From an uncultured SAR116 cluster alpha proteobacterium (GTDB lineage Bacteria; Pseudomonadota; Alphaproteobacteria; Puniceispirillales; Puniceispirillaceae), in the NCBI GenBank assembly GCA_902559985.1, contig CACEJY010000002.1, positions 1-64,000 on the forward strand: a stretch of DNA of 64,000 nucleotides. The letters run 5' to 3'. Position 1 is the stretch's first letter, and every line of letters starts with the position of its first letter. The position numbers and the translations under genes were made by a program. The notes below the pieces were generated by a model that made no database searches, had not been told where the DNA came from, and worked only from the letters and a program-made list of their open reading frames with translations. Shown piece after piece: positions 51,407-61,540 of the stretch.

Positions 51407-52601
51407 ATGTCGGACTCGAGAACAATATATCATTACGGTGCCCCTTATTTGGAGCAAGATGATATCGACGCAGTGGTTGACGTTCTGAAATCAAAATGGT
51501 TAACGACAGGACCAAAAGTATCTGCATTTGAGGCGAAGCTCAATGAAATTTTAGGCTGTAAATATAGCGTCGCTTGCTCTAATGGTTCGTCCGCGCTTTA
51601 TTTGGCAAGCAAAGCGCTTGATTTTGCTGATGGAGACATCGTTATCGTACCATCAATTACATTCCTCGCCACGGCAAATGCGCCACATATGGCAGGTGCA
51701 AAAGTGGTTTTTGCCGACGTTTGTCCCAAGAAAGGGATTATCACACCAGAGACTTTTGCTGGAGCAATAGATAGAGCTGAAGGGACTGTTCGTGCGGTGT
51801 TTCCGGTCCATCTCAACGGAGTTCCTTGTGCAATGGATTCTATTGCTGACGTCGCTAATCAACACAACATCACTATTGTTGAGGACGCTTGTCATGCAAT
51901 TGGCGGCGGTTATTCTATTGATGGATCAATGGTTGGCAGTTGTGCACATTCATCGATGAGCACCTTTTCTTTTCATCCGGTGAAAAACCTTGCCACAGGT
52001 GAGGGGGGGGGCTGTCACAACAAATGACGAGCTTTTGTCTGAACGGTTGCGGCTCCTGCGTAATCATGGAATGCAGAGAGGCTTGCCCGAAAAAAACAGT
52101 GTTGAGGGTGCTCCAGTTGGGTTCGAAAAACTTTTCTATCATATTGATGAGCCGAGTCTTAATTTTCGTCTGAGTGATATAAGCTGCGCACTAGGTATAA
52201 GTCAGCTTCAAAAATTAAATAGGTTTCTTGACAAACGAGAATTACTCAAAAAACGTTATGAGAGTATCCTAGACACCTATAACCCTTACATAATACCTGT
52301 GAAGTGCAGAGGTCAAGTTTCACCAGCATGGCACTTGTCGCCCGTACAAATCGATTATGTACACTTTGGTACTACTCGGGATAGGGTTATGTCTACTCTT
52401 GCAGAATTGGGCATTTACACGCAGGTGCATTACTATCCTGTTCATAAGCAGCCGTATTACAGGCGTGAATGTAGCAAGACTGAATTGCCGGGCGCTCAGG
52501 CATATTATGCGAAAACCCTGTCGTTGCCACTGCATTACGCGCTGGACATTACGGATGTGGATTACATTTGTGAAAAATTACTTGGGTGCCTAATGAGATG
52601 A
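51407..52601 (+). pseudogene. pseC: UDP-4-amino-4,6-dideoxy-AltNAc aminotransferase, frameshifted at poly-G tract (possibly phase-OFF)
   Basis: YHYGAPYLEQDDIDAVVDVLKSKWLTTGPKV...FSFHPVKNLATGEGG | AVTTNDELLSERLRLLRNHG; frame breaks at G9. Confidence 0.92.
52003..52011 (+). repeat. poly-G tract, G9, inside pseC
   Basis: gtgaGGGGGGGGGctg; eight Gs would restore GEGGAVTTND. Confidence 0.95.
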
Positions 52602-53389
52602 CAAAAACCGTCGCAATCGTTCAGGCTCGCATGGGTTCTTCCCGCCTTCCAAAAAAAATCCTAAAACGTTTGGGGAGTAAGACAATCCTCCAAACAGTTC
52701 TTGAGCGTTTGCAACTTGCAACAAGAGTAGATCAGGTTTGTTGTGCAACCAGTGATTTAGCCGAGGATGACGAAGTCGTAGATGAAGCAAAAAGGCATGG
52801 CTTTTATGTGTTTCGAGGAGAGCATCAAGATGTCCTTAATCGATATGCCACTGCTGCAAAAGAACTCCAGGCACACATCGTTGTGCGTGTAACGTCAGAC
52901 TGTCCAAGTGTTGACCCAAAAATAGTTGATGACCTGCTGGATTTGAGAGAGCGCATGAATGCTGACTATGCTTCGAACAACATGCCACGTTCATGGCCTA
53001 TAGGTATGGATGTTGAAGTTTTTACAAATGCGGCTCTTCAGGAAGCGAACAGTTGCGCCATCAAGGCAGATCATCGCGAACATGTGTCTCCTTGGATGCG
53101 CGTTGCAAAAACCCTTCGACGAACAAATTTAAGTGCAAGGCAAGTTGTATTAAATAATATCAGGCTTACAATTGATTACCTTGATGATTATAAATTTTTC
53201 GAACATCTGATCGCATGCGCCCCTGGAAAAGAACTACCACTATCCTTTGAAGATACGATGAGTATCATTCAATCAAACTCCGTTTTGATGAATTATTTTT
53301 CTTCCACGAAAATAGTAGAAGCAAAATATGATTTTGGGGTTTTGGAAGACGTGAAAATCCATCCTGAAATTGTAAATGATAACCCTTAA
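52598..53389 (+). CDS. SpsF/PseF-like cytidylyltransferase family protein
   Basis: VAIVQARMGSSRLPKKILKRLGSKTILQTVLERL...VVRVTSDCPSVDP; ATGA-type overlap with pseC. Confidence 0.87.
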   Translation: MTKTVAIVQARMGSSRLPKKILKRLGSKTILQTVLERLQLATRVDQVCCATSDLAEDDEVVDEAKRHGFYVFRGEHQDVLNRYATAAKELQAHIVVRVTSDCPSVDPKIVDDLLDLRERMNADYASNNMPRSWPIGMDVEVFTNAALQEANSCAIKADHREHVSPWMRVAKTLRRTNLSARQVVLNNIRLTIDYLDDYKFFEHLIACAPGKELPLSFEDTMSIIQSNSVLMNYFSSTKIVEAKYDFGVLEDVKIHPEIVNDNP

Positions 53390-53416
53390 AACAAAAGTGG
53401 AAGTTTCGGATCAGGC

Positions 53417-54994
53417 ATGACACCCACCCCTAATATAATTCTCTTGATAATCGATACGTTACGCTTTGATAAACTTGGTAGTTCTGGTTACCAACCTGCT
53501 GTCACACCGAACATAGATAGTCTCGTGAATGGAGGCTGCTCGTTTGTCAACAACCATTCAAATGGGTGTGTGACCAGTGTCGCATTTCCATCTATTTTCA
53601 CATCTACTATGCCTTTTGACTATGGTGGTTATGATGATGGTATTATTGACCGCCCAAAATCTTTCCCTGAAGTTTTGCAAACGGCTGGCTATGAAAATTA
53701 TGGACTTATGACTGGACACCCATGCTCTTCCCATTTTGGGTACGACAGAGGCTTTGACCGTTTCTATGACTTAATTGATTTCTATCAATGGTTTCGTGCC
53801 GCATATGTGACTTATCTTGCGGAGCTGATTGAGCAGTATGTTGATAATGATAAGCAGTCAACTAAGATTTTTGAGACGATTGTAGAAAAATATAGAAGAG
53901 TTTTGCTTGATACATTGAAATATATTGACAAGTTGCAAGACCTTCCCGTTCGTTTGCCTAAACCTGAAAAGCGAAACCGTATTAGAACAAAGGTCAACGC
54001 AGAGCTTAGATTGATCGAAAAAACACCGAGTCTAGTGATTGATAAAATGATTTTGCTTGCCGAGGACTATCAAAATTACCTAGGTGTACCAGAGGTCTCA
54101 AAAACGCAATTGATGTATCGAAAATGGAAGAAACGCATTGCCTTGAAACTTCATAAGCGTGTCTTTATTTTATCCGAGCGTCGGGCAGTTGGGGCGAGTT
54201 TTGTTAATGCTCTTTTCACTTCTTTGATGGCAAATAGAAAATCTAAGCCATGCTTTGTAGCTCTTCATTACTTTGATTTGCATGAAGCTAAATTACAAAT
54301 CTCAAAAATTCTTTGTTCATTAAACTTAATTGAAATTTTCAAATTTCTGACTGCGGCCTTCGCTTGTTGGAAGGGTCGTAAGGTAGGGCAGGGTGGACTG
54401 TTATACGATATCGCGCTCAGGCGAATTGACGATGAGGTAGGTAAGTTTCTGAAGATACTAAAAGATAGTGGGATGGCTGAAAACACTGTCATTGTATTGA
54501 CTGGAGATCACGGCACGGAAGCTGGATTCCCAATTCGAAACTTTGGTTCTAATCTGTCTCGTCTTTTTTATAAAGAACACTTGCATGTCCCACTCACCTT
54601 TTATGGCAAAGGCATTGAGCCCACGAAGGATTTGAGGTTGGTCTCACATATAGATCTTGCACCCACAATTTTGGGATTAGCCGATTGTCCCGTCCCAGAG
54701 AGCTTTTGTGGTGTTGACCTCATTAAGAATCAACGGCATGTCAACATGGAAGTATGGAGTGAAAATGCTGGGAAGGGTAGGTGCCTCCTGGACAGCAAGC
54801 GTTTGTTTTTTGGCCGTCGGACAAAAAAGTGGAATGTGATAGGCTACTCTGATAAGTTTGAACCTTCATTAACCGAGTTTTATGATCTTAAGCACGACCC
54901 ATACGAACAGAATAACCTTATTGAGAATGTGCCAGAAGATGTTTATGACGAGAACATAAAAGCATTCAAAAACAGACTTTTAAAGCTACGGTAG
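53417..54994 (+). CDS. alkaline phosphatase/sulfatase superfamily protein lacking the CxPxR formylglycine motif
   Basis: NIILLIIDTLRFDKLGSSGYQPAVTPNIDSL, TGDHGTEAG metal sites; nucleophile region reads NGCVTSVAFPSIFTS. Confidence 0.87.
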   Translation: MTPTPNIILLIIDTLRFDKLGSSGYQPAVTPNIDSLVNGGCSFVNNHSNGCVTSVAFPSIFTSTMPFDYGGYDDGIIDRPKSFPEVLQTAGYENYGLMTGHPCSSHFGYDRGFDRFYDLIDFYQWFRAAYVTYLAELIEQYVDNDKQSTKIFETIVEKYRRVLLDTLKYIDKLQDLPVRLPKPEKRNRIRTKVNAELRLIEKTPSLVIDKMILLAEDYQNYLGVPEVSKTQLMYRKWKKRIALKLHKRVFILSERRAVGASFVNALFTSLMANRKSKPCFVALHYFDLHEAKLQISKILCSLNLIEIFKFLTAAFACWKGRKVGQGGLLYDIALRRIDDEVGKFLKILKDSGMAENTVIVLTGDHGTEAGFPIRNFGSNLSRLFYKEHLHVPLTFYGKGIEPTKDLRLVSHIDLAPTILGLADCPVPESFCGVDLIKNQRHVNMEVWSENAGKGRCLLDSKRLFFGRRTKKWNVIGYSDKFEPSLTEFYDLKHDPYEQNNLIENVPEDVYDENIKAFKNRLLKLR

Positions 54995-55013
54995 ATTCCT
55001 TGGAGAAAAGAAT

Positions 55014-55700
55014 TTGAAAAATAGAGTGGCCAGTAAAGAAGAACTGATCTGGGAATCTTTTCACAATATGCACTACCATTGTGACGGTGGCAGATTTCGT
55101 AAAATCTTTGCCCGTCAAGAACTTGTTAAAAAGATATCAGATTTGCCGGGACATATCATTGACGCAGGTGTGTTTAAGGGCACCAGTACTATACTTTTCG
55201 CTCATCTGCTTGATTTCTATCAACCTAATAGCCGCTCAAAGGTAATTGCGTTTGATATGTTTAGCGAGAGATTTCCAAAAGCTAGAGATACAGAAATTAG
55301 CGCCGTGAACCAACATCAAAAAAATTATGACGCAAGCGCTTATGATCAACTTTTGGATGCAATAGAAACGCAGGGAATTTCTCATCGAGTCGAAATTGTG
55401 AAAGGTGACATCACCAAGACGTTGCCTGCGTATTTAAATGCGGCCCCAGGAGCTCGGATCAGTATGCTTCATTGTGATCTTGACATATATCACCCGACAC
55501 TCGCTACTTTGAAGGAATGCTGGCCCAGAGTGGTGAAAGGGGGTATCGTAGTGTTTGACGAATATGCGGTTGAGGCATGGGAGGAGTCAAACGCAGCAGA
55601 TGAGTTTTTGGCTACTCTTGATATTGCACCTCAGTTAAAAACTATCCCGAATGCCACTTCCCCAACTGCTTTTTTTGTTAAGGAAATCTACGGTGAGTAA
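55014..55700 (+). CDS. TylF/MycF-type methyltransferase, TTG start
   Basis: HIIDAGVFKGTSTILFAHLL...KVIAFDMFSERFPKA...MLHCDLDIYHPTLATLKECWPRVVKGGIVVFDEY. Confidence 0.85.
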   Translation: MKNRVASKEELIWESFHNMHYHCDGGRFRKIFARQELVKKISDLPGHIIDAGVFKGTSTILFAHLLDFYQPNSRSKVIAFDMFSERFPKARDTEISAVNQHQKNYDASAYDQLLDAIETQGISHRVEIVKGDITKTLPAYLNAAPGARISMLHCDLDIYHPTLATLKECWPRVVKGGIVVFDEYAVEAWEESNAADEFLATLDIAPQLKTIPNATSPTAFFVKEIYGE

Positions 55701-55712
55701 ACTGGGAGATAA

Positions 55713-57212
55713 GTGTTGAAATCAGTTAAAGATATTGAAGAAACACGTCGAGAGTACCACAGTGATGGAATGCTCAACAGCGTTCATCATGCGTCCCTTT
55801 TGGTTCCTGAACTGCCAAATTGTAAAACTTCCATTAGCTTCTTAAACCATTTTTTGGTGAAGCGGGGGTATAGACACATCGCATGCCGTGTCACATCTCT
55901 CGATCGTGAGGGCAATCGGTTAGTAACGAGGCTTCATGAAGTCAGAGAACCCAAAGTCTATACAATTGATCTTTCACAGAATATTGAGGCTGATGCTCAT
56001 TCACATATTGTCGAGTTTTTTTCAGCCGAAAATATTTTTATTCCATTTCCTGCGGTGGTAATTAACCATCAAGGGGAAACTTTTTTTAACATGGTTCATG
56101 CATATAACCGAGTGCTTAACGATGTATTCGAAGATGACGCTATCAATGTAAATCTTGTTGCTGAAGCATCGCTCGATGTTGAGATCAACGAGCAGACTGA
56201 TACATTCATACTATTTAATGCAGGCCAACAAGCTGTAAAAGGCACGATTGAAATTGAACTGGCGACACCTAATTTTGTGAAACAGAAAGCGTTACACTTG
56301 AGTGTACCGCGCTTTGGGCACAAGTTGATAAAACTTGGGGATTATACAACGCAAAATGTTGCTGGCGGTGTACTAAAGATCCGTCCACCCAAGCAATTTA
56401 TGTTTTATGGTAGAATGTTCTCTGGAAGATTGACGAATGACGGAAGTTTTTCTGCAAATCATAGTTTCTATGATAGTTCAACTGTGGAAGAGTATTGGGA
56501 CAATGGGAATGCATCATCGCGTCTTTACCCATTTGATGCAGATGCAAAAAATATTGTTCGTATCTATCCAATTATGTCGCCCTCTGAGTTGGAATTTTCA
56601 ATCGAGTATATGGGTTTAGATGGCACGACATTGGGGTGCTCAAGAATTGGACTTTTGAAGAGCCCTTCAAATCAGTTTATAGACATCTGTGTTAATGACA
56701 CTTTGCTAGATGCGGGGTTGAGTATCCAAAATATTGGAGCATTTCATTTGACTGCGCATCCTGTTTCCGGGAATACCCCGACGCGGGTGAACCATCAGCT
56801 TGTCTATTCAAAGGGTGGGCTTGACTGTTCTCTAAATGTCTCTTTAGTTAGTCCAAACCTTTTCAAACCAAAGTCCAAAAAGGGCTTTTCATGGGGGCAG
56901 ATACCTTTATCAAGCCAAATGGATAGTGTTCTTCACATTTTAATGCAGGTGCCTCAGCCAAAACCTGTGGGTGTGACGGTGACGCTATACAGTGGTTCAG
57001 GCGAGGTATGCAAAGAAACAAAAACTCTTGTTGGAGGCCAATGTCTTACATTAAGGTCTCCTGAACTCATTAATATGTTTGGTGCCAGTTTTAACTCTAA
57101 GGTGCCGGGTGACCATTGGTTTACAGTCAATTGTGAGTGTCCTTCTCTGAGTGCATACACTGTTGCCGTCAATCGTTTGAGTGGGCATGCTACGGGTGAG
57201 CATTCATTTTAA
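55713..57212 (+). CDS. hypothetical protein within glycan locus, TTG start
   Basis: Long ORF in operon context; no family recognised. Confidence 0.6.
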   Translation: MLKSVKDIEETRREYHSDGMLNSVHHASLLVPELPNCKTSISFLNHFLVKRGYRHIACRVTSLDREGNRLVTRLHEVREPKVYTIDLSQNIEADAHSHIVEFFSAENIFIPFPAVVINHQGETFFNMVHAYNRVLNDVFEDDAINVNLVAEASLDVEINEQTDTFILFNAGQQAVKGTIEIELATPNFVKQKALHLSVPRFGHKLIKLGDYTTQNVAGGVLKIRPPKQFMFYGRMFSGRLTNDGSFSANHSFYDSSTVEEYWDNGNASSRLYPFDADAKNIVRIYPIMSPSELEFSIEYMGLDGTTLGCSRIGLLKSPSNQFIDICVNDTLLDAGLSIQNIGAFHLTAHPVSGNTPTRVNHQLVYSKGGLDCSLNVSLVSPNLFKPKSKKGFSWGQIPLSSQMDSVLHILMQVPQPKPVGVTVTLYSGSGEVCKETKTLVGGQCLTLRSPELINMFGASFNSKVPGDHWFTVNCECPSLSAYTVAVNRLSGHATGEHSF

Positions 57213-57288
57213 TCTGCCTTAAATGAAAAGTAGCTAATGATCTCAGATATAAAAGGTCTTTGCTCCAAATGAAGGATCGAGTTGTTTT

Positions 57289-59010
57289 ATGCGTGTATTA
57301 TTCCGAGTTGATGCATCACGCAGCATAGGCTTCGGTCATTTGTCTCGCTGCCTAGTTCTTGCTAATGCACTGAGAAAAAGTGGTGATACCTGCGTATTCG
57401 CATGTCAATCTCTCAGTGGCGACGGCATCTCCAAAATTGAAAATGAGGGTTTTGACATAGTGAAATTGTCATCAATGTTGCAATCTGGTAATCATGATTT
57501 TGTCTTTGGTGATAGGCTCTCTTGGCCTTCTGGTGTTTTAGAAAAAGACCGTGTGGCAGTAGCAAAAATTCTCAAGAAAAGGCAATTTGACTGGGTTGTG
57601 ATCGACCATTACGGAATAGATGTAGAATGGCAAAAAATGATTCCTCCGGGTGTGAAAGTAATGGTTTTAGAGGATGCCCCTTTACGAAAACACGTCTGCC
57701 AAATTCTACTTGATCAAAGTCATGGCCGATCTAGGCAAGCTTACGCGGATTTAGTTTCTGATCAGACAAAATGTCTAATAGGTACACAATATGCGTTAAT
57801 CCGAGATGAATTTTTTGTATCCAGAGCGCGCCGTGGTAATATAGTAGCACCAAATAAAATCAGTCGCCTTTTTGTCAATTTTGGTGCTGCGGATCAGTTT
57901 CAAGTCACACCGGGGGTTGTAGCCGCATTGCTTGATAATGAGCACCTGAAAAACACTCAACTAGTCGTAGTTTCAGGAAAGCACTCCAATAGCTTGCCGG
58001 CACTTCAAGAAATGCAGATGAGGTACGGGAAACGCATTCATTTAGTTGTTGAACCTCGAAAAATGGCAGTTTTAATGTGTGGGTGCGATGCGGCGGTAGG
58101 TGCTGGTGGTGTATCTGCAGTCGAAAGATGTGTAATTGGACTACCTTCAATTATTATTCCTCTTGCAGATAATCAACGGCAGATGGCTGAGGGTCTCTGT
58201 GCGCAGGGAGCGGCCATTCTTTGTGAATTGGACTTTCAGAGAGATGTTGGGCCGCAGATTGATCCAGCTATAAATGAGCTTTGCCAAATAGGGAAAATTG
58301 CAAAGTGCCAAAAACAAGCCCTTGAGGTTTGTGATGGTCTTGGTGTGCAAAGAGTCATCAATTTACTTCAGACGAAAAAAATCACAATCTTAATGGAAGT
58401 AAATTCTTGGCTTGAGAGACATGTAAACTCTTTAAGTCGGGAGTTACAAGAGCAAGGGTATATTGTAAATGTGGTAACCGATGAGGCTCAAATTTCAAGC
58501 GGTTGGCTTTGTTTTATTCTGGGTTTCCCGAAAATTGTGAGCAGAAAAACACTGAATTTAAACATCCATAACCTAGTAGTGCACGAGAGTGATCTGCCGA
58601 ATGGCCGGGGCTTTGCGCCAATTGCGTGGCAAATTTTGGAGGGCAGGAGTTCTATTACAATGTGTCTAATAGAAGCCATAAATGCTGTTGATGCAGGGGA
58701 TATCTGGTTACGACACAAGTTAAGGATTGAGGAGCATGATCTCCTTATTGATTGGCGGGAGCGTCAGGGTCTTGAAACTGTAAAGATGTGTCTCAAATTC
58801 GTCGAGAGGTTTTGGGCTCTCTCGAGTAGCCCCCAAAAAGGACAACCTTCTTTTTATCGGCGAAGATCATCACAAGATAGCGAACTTGACACCAGCCGTT
58901 CTCTACACGACCAATTCAATCTTCTCAGAGTTGTTGACAATCATAGATACCCCGCGTTCTTTCATTATAGGGGTAAGAAGTACATATTAGAAATAGAGAA
59001 AGACGGCTAA
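57289..59010 (+). CDS. pseG: fusion: PseG-like UDP-sugar hydrolase (N) plus formyltransferase domain (C)
   Basis: N: LFRVDASRSIGFGHLSRCLVLANALRKSGDTCVFAC...AAVGAGGVSAVERCVIGLPSIIIPLADNQ; C: NLVVHESDLPNGRGFAPIAWQILEGRSSITMCLIEAINAVDAGDIW. Confidence 0.9.
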   Translation: MRVLFRVDASRSIGFGHLSRCLVLANALRKSGDTCVFACQSLSGDGISKIENEGFDIVKLSSMLQSGNHDFVFGDRLSWPSGVLEKDRVAVAKILKKRQFDWVVIDHYGIDVEWQKMIPPGVKVMVLEDAPLRKHVCQILLDQSHGRSRQAYADLVSDQTKCLIGTQYALIRDEFFVSRARRGNIVAPNKISRLFVNFGAADQFQVTPGVVAALLDNEHLKNTQLVVVSGKHSNSLPALQEMQMRYGKRIHLVVEPRKMAVLMCGCDAAVGAGGVSAVERCVIGLPSIIIPLADNQRQMAEGLCAQGAAILCELDFQRDVGPQIDPAINELCQIGKIAKCQKQALEVCDGLGVQRVINLLQTKKITILMEVNSWLERHVNSLSRELQEQGYIVNVVTDEAQISSGWLCFILGFPKIVSRKTLNLNIHNLVVHESDLPNGRGFAPIAWQILEGRSSITMCLIEAINAVDAGDIWLRHKLRIEEHDLLIDWRERQGLETVKMCLKFVERFWALSSSPQKGQPSFYRRRSSQDSELDTSRSLHDQFNLLRVVDNHRYPAFFHYRGKKYILEIEKDG

Positions 59011-59011
59011 A

Positions 59012-59773
59012 ATGACAAATAGCGGAGCAATAAATGCAGTTGCAACTGACGCGCTTGAAACCCGCATTCAATCACAATCTGTCCAAAAAATTGACCTTGC
59101 AAGTTGGATTGGGGATAATCTTAACCTTAACCGAAATGACAAGATTTTAGAGCTTTGTTGTGGAACAGGGGGACAAACAACTATTTTCGCGAGAGAGGTA
59201 GATCAGGGTGTTATCGTTTGCAGTGACATAAATCCTGAGAGTATCGAAATAAATCGGAGTAATGTATCAAGTGATTGTATTCGTTACATTGAGAGTGATT
59301 TAGATGGTTTGCCAGAATTATTGGATGAAAACTTCGATCTGATTTTTTGTGGTTATGGATTTTATTATAGTGAGAACCCGAATGATCTGTTTCATCGGTT
59401 ACTGTCCCATCTCAATGAGGGAGGGAAGTTTGTTTTGGTTGGTCCAATTTTAGGCAACAACAGTGAACTTTATGCGCTTATGGAAGCATTAAATATAGAT
59501 ATCCCAAAGCCAGTCATCGAAAGCAGCGAACATTTTATGATTTCTATGCAGCGAATATTTTTAACCAGCCTTGACGACCTCATGCTTAGGCGCGTTAAGA
59601 ATGAAGTGACATTTGGAAATGCAGAAGCACTCTTGCGTTACTGGAAAAAGACTACTTTTTATGTGCCAGGTTTGGATGCTAAGTTTTTGAAGCTGGCCCC
59701 GCAGTTTTTCAACAAGCGGTTTACTTTGACTAAATCGATTGCTTTTCTTGAGGGGAAAAAGGGGGGAGCATGA
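59012..59773 (+). CDS. class I SAM-dependent methyltransferase
   Basis: DKILELCCGTGGQTTIFAREVDQGVIVCSDINPESI. Confidence 0.85.
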   Translation: MTNSGAINAVATDALETRIQSQSVQKIDLASWIGDNLNLNRNDKILELCCGTGGQTTIFAREVDQGVIVCSDINPESIEINRSNVSSDCIRYIESDLDGLPELLDENFDLIFCGYGFYYSENPNDLFHRLLSHLNEGGKFVLVGPILGNNSELYALMEALNIDIPKPVIESSEHFMISMQRIFLTSLDDLMLRRVKNEVTFGNAEALLRYWKKTTFYVPGLDAKFLKLAPQFFNKRFTLTKSIAFLEGKKGGA

Positions 59774-60471
59774 AACCAATGTGGCCAATGCATGAAAAAA
59801 TTGCTGTAATTGTTGCCCACGCTGATGATGAGGTATTAGGTTGTGGTGGAACGATAGCGAGATTAGCTGATAGAGGATGTTGTATAAATTTACTGGTGCT
59901 TGCCGATGGAGAAACTGCGCGAACAGGCCTTAATCAAAAACAACAAGAAATGTTGATAAAAAAACGAAAAGATGCATGTAGAAATGTGGCATCTTTATTA
60001 GGTATTGAAAATTGTTCTTTCCTTGATTTGCCAGACAACCGACTTGACAGTGTTGATTTGCTGGATGTTACTCAAGCAGTGGAGATGTTTCTTTTCGAGC
60101 ATCGTCCAACGCTGGTTATAACTCAGCATTCCAGTGATCTGAATCTGGATCACGAAGTTACAAATAGGGCTGTTTTGACCGCAGTACGCCCAGTTGGCGG
60201 CCATCAGGTCTGTGAGTTGGTTACATTTGAAACTCCATCTTCGACTGAGTGGGCTTTCTCCGCAACACCAGGCTTCCGCCCAGATTCTTTTGTGGATGTT
60301 TCCACTTCATTTGACCGCAAGGTTGAGAGCTTAAAATACTATGCTGCAGAAATGCGTGAGGCTCCGCATCCACGGTCAATTTCCAGCTTGGAGGCATTAG
60401 GAAAATGGAGAGGATCTCAGTCAGGTTTTTATCTCGCTGAGGCTTTTGAAACGGTATTTAGGTTTATTTAG
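59770..60471 (+). CDS. PIG-L (LmbE-like) deacetylase
   Basis: IAVIVAHADDEVLGCGGTIARLADRG...HSSDLNLDHEVTNRAVLTAVRP. Confidence 0.93.
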   Translation: MKPMWPMHEKIAVIVAHADDEVLGCGGTIARLADRGCCINLLVLADGETARTGLNQKQQEMLIKKRKDACRNVASLLGIENCSFLDLPDNRLDSVDLLDVTQAVEMFLFEHRPTLVITQHSSDLNLDHEVTNRAVLTAVRPVGGHQVCELVTFETPSSTEWAFSATPGFRPDSFVDVSTSFDRKVESLKYYAAEMREAPHPRSISSLEALGKWRGSQSGFYLAEAFETVFRFI

Positions 60472-60479
60472 GAAATGAG

Positions 60480-61529
60480 ATGATTATAAATGGCAGAAAA
60501 GTCGGACCTGACAATCCACCGTATATCGTCGCAGAAATGTCAGCGAACCACAATGGTAGCATTGAAAATGCATTTAGAATTATTGATAAGGCGAAAGCAG
60601 CGGGTGCTCATGCAATAAAGATTCAAACCTATCGACCGGACACAATCACTATCGATTGCAAACATGAAGATTTTATGATCTCAGAGGGTCTTTGGAAAGG
60701 CCGTAGTCTCTATGATCTTTACGATTGGGCGCATACCCCTTGGGATTGGCATGAGCCGCTCTTCCAATATGCGAAGGAAGCGGATATTACCATATTCAGC
60801 ACACCTTTTGATGCGTCTGCAGTTGATCTTCTTGAGGAACTATCGGCACCAGCATACAAAATAGCATCATTTGAGCTCACAGATTTGAATTTAATTGAGT
60901 GCGTTGCTAACACCAAAAAACCAATGATTATGTCAACTGGAATGGCGAATCTTGCAGAAATTTCTGATGCCGTTGAGATTGCCCAAAAGAGCGGCTGCTC
61001 TCAGTTAGCTCTCTTGCATTGTGTAAGTTCATACCCTGCACCTGTAAAGGATTGTAACTTGCGGGTTATTGCCGATTTGGCAGAAAAATTTGGTGTCGTA
61101 GTCGGTCTTTCAGACCATAGTGTGGAAAATGCGGTCGCCATTAGTAGTGTGGCAATGGGAGCGTCAATAATCGAAAAGCACTTCACACTTGACAGACACG
61201 GTGGTGGTCCTGATGACAGTTTTTCTCTTGAACCGATTGATTTACAGATGCTTGTAGAGTCCAGCGCCACCGCATGGGAAGCTTTGGGTGGGGTGTCTTA
61301 CAATCAACAGGAGTCTGAGAAACCAAATTTAAAGTTTCGTAGGTCACTCTATTTTGTTGAGAATTTGAAGGCAGGTGAGGTGATCAGCTCAGCACATGTC
61401 CGGAGTATTCGTCCAGGCTTCGGGCTTGATCCAAAAAACCTTGATAACATTATCGGCTGTGTTGCTGCCCACGATATTGAAGTCGGTACTGCAGTGTCGT
61501 GGGAACATATCATAAAGACAGATTGTTAA
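60480..61529 (+). CDS. pseI: pseudaminic acid synthase (NeuB family, C-terminal SAF domain)
   Basis: PYIVAEMSANHNGSIENAFRIIDKAKAAGAHAIKIQTYRPDTITID...IIEKHFTLDRHGGGPDDSFSLEP...EVGTAVSWEHI. Confidence 0.95.
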   Translation: MIINGRKVGPDNPPYIVAEMSANHNGSIENAFRIIDKAKAAGAHAIKIQTYRPDTITIDCKHEDFMISEGLWKGRSLYDLYDWAHTPWDWHEPLFQYAKEADITIFSTPFDASAVDLLEELSAPAYKIASFELTDLNLIECVANTKKPMIMSTGMANLAEISDAVEIAQKSGCSQLALLHCVSSYPAPVKDCNLRVIADLAEKFGVVVGLSDHSVENAVAISSVAMGASIIEKHFTLDRHGGGPDDSFSLEPIDLQMLVESSATAWEALGGVSYNQQESEKPNLKFRRSLYFVENLKAGEVISSAHVRSIRPGFGLDPKNLDNIIGCVAAHDIEVGTAVSWEHIIKTDC

Positions 61530-61540
61530 TTAATTCTTAA

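Noticed and set aside
59755-59766. G6 run near the end of the methyltransferase gene as a third contingency tract
   Set aside because: Only six Gs, reading frame intact; similar G6 runs at ~46090 and ~62391 also leave frames intact
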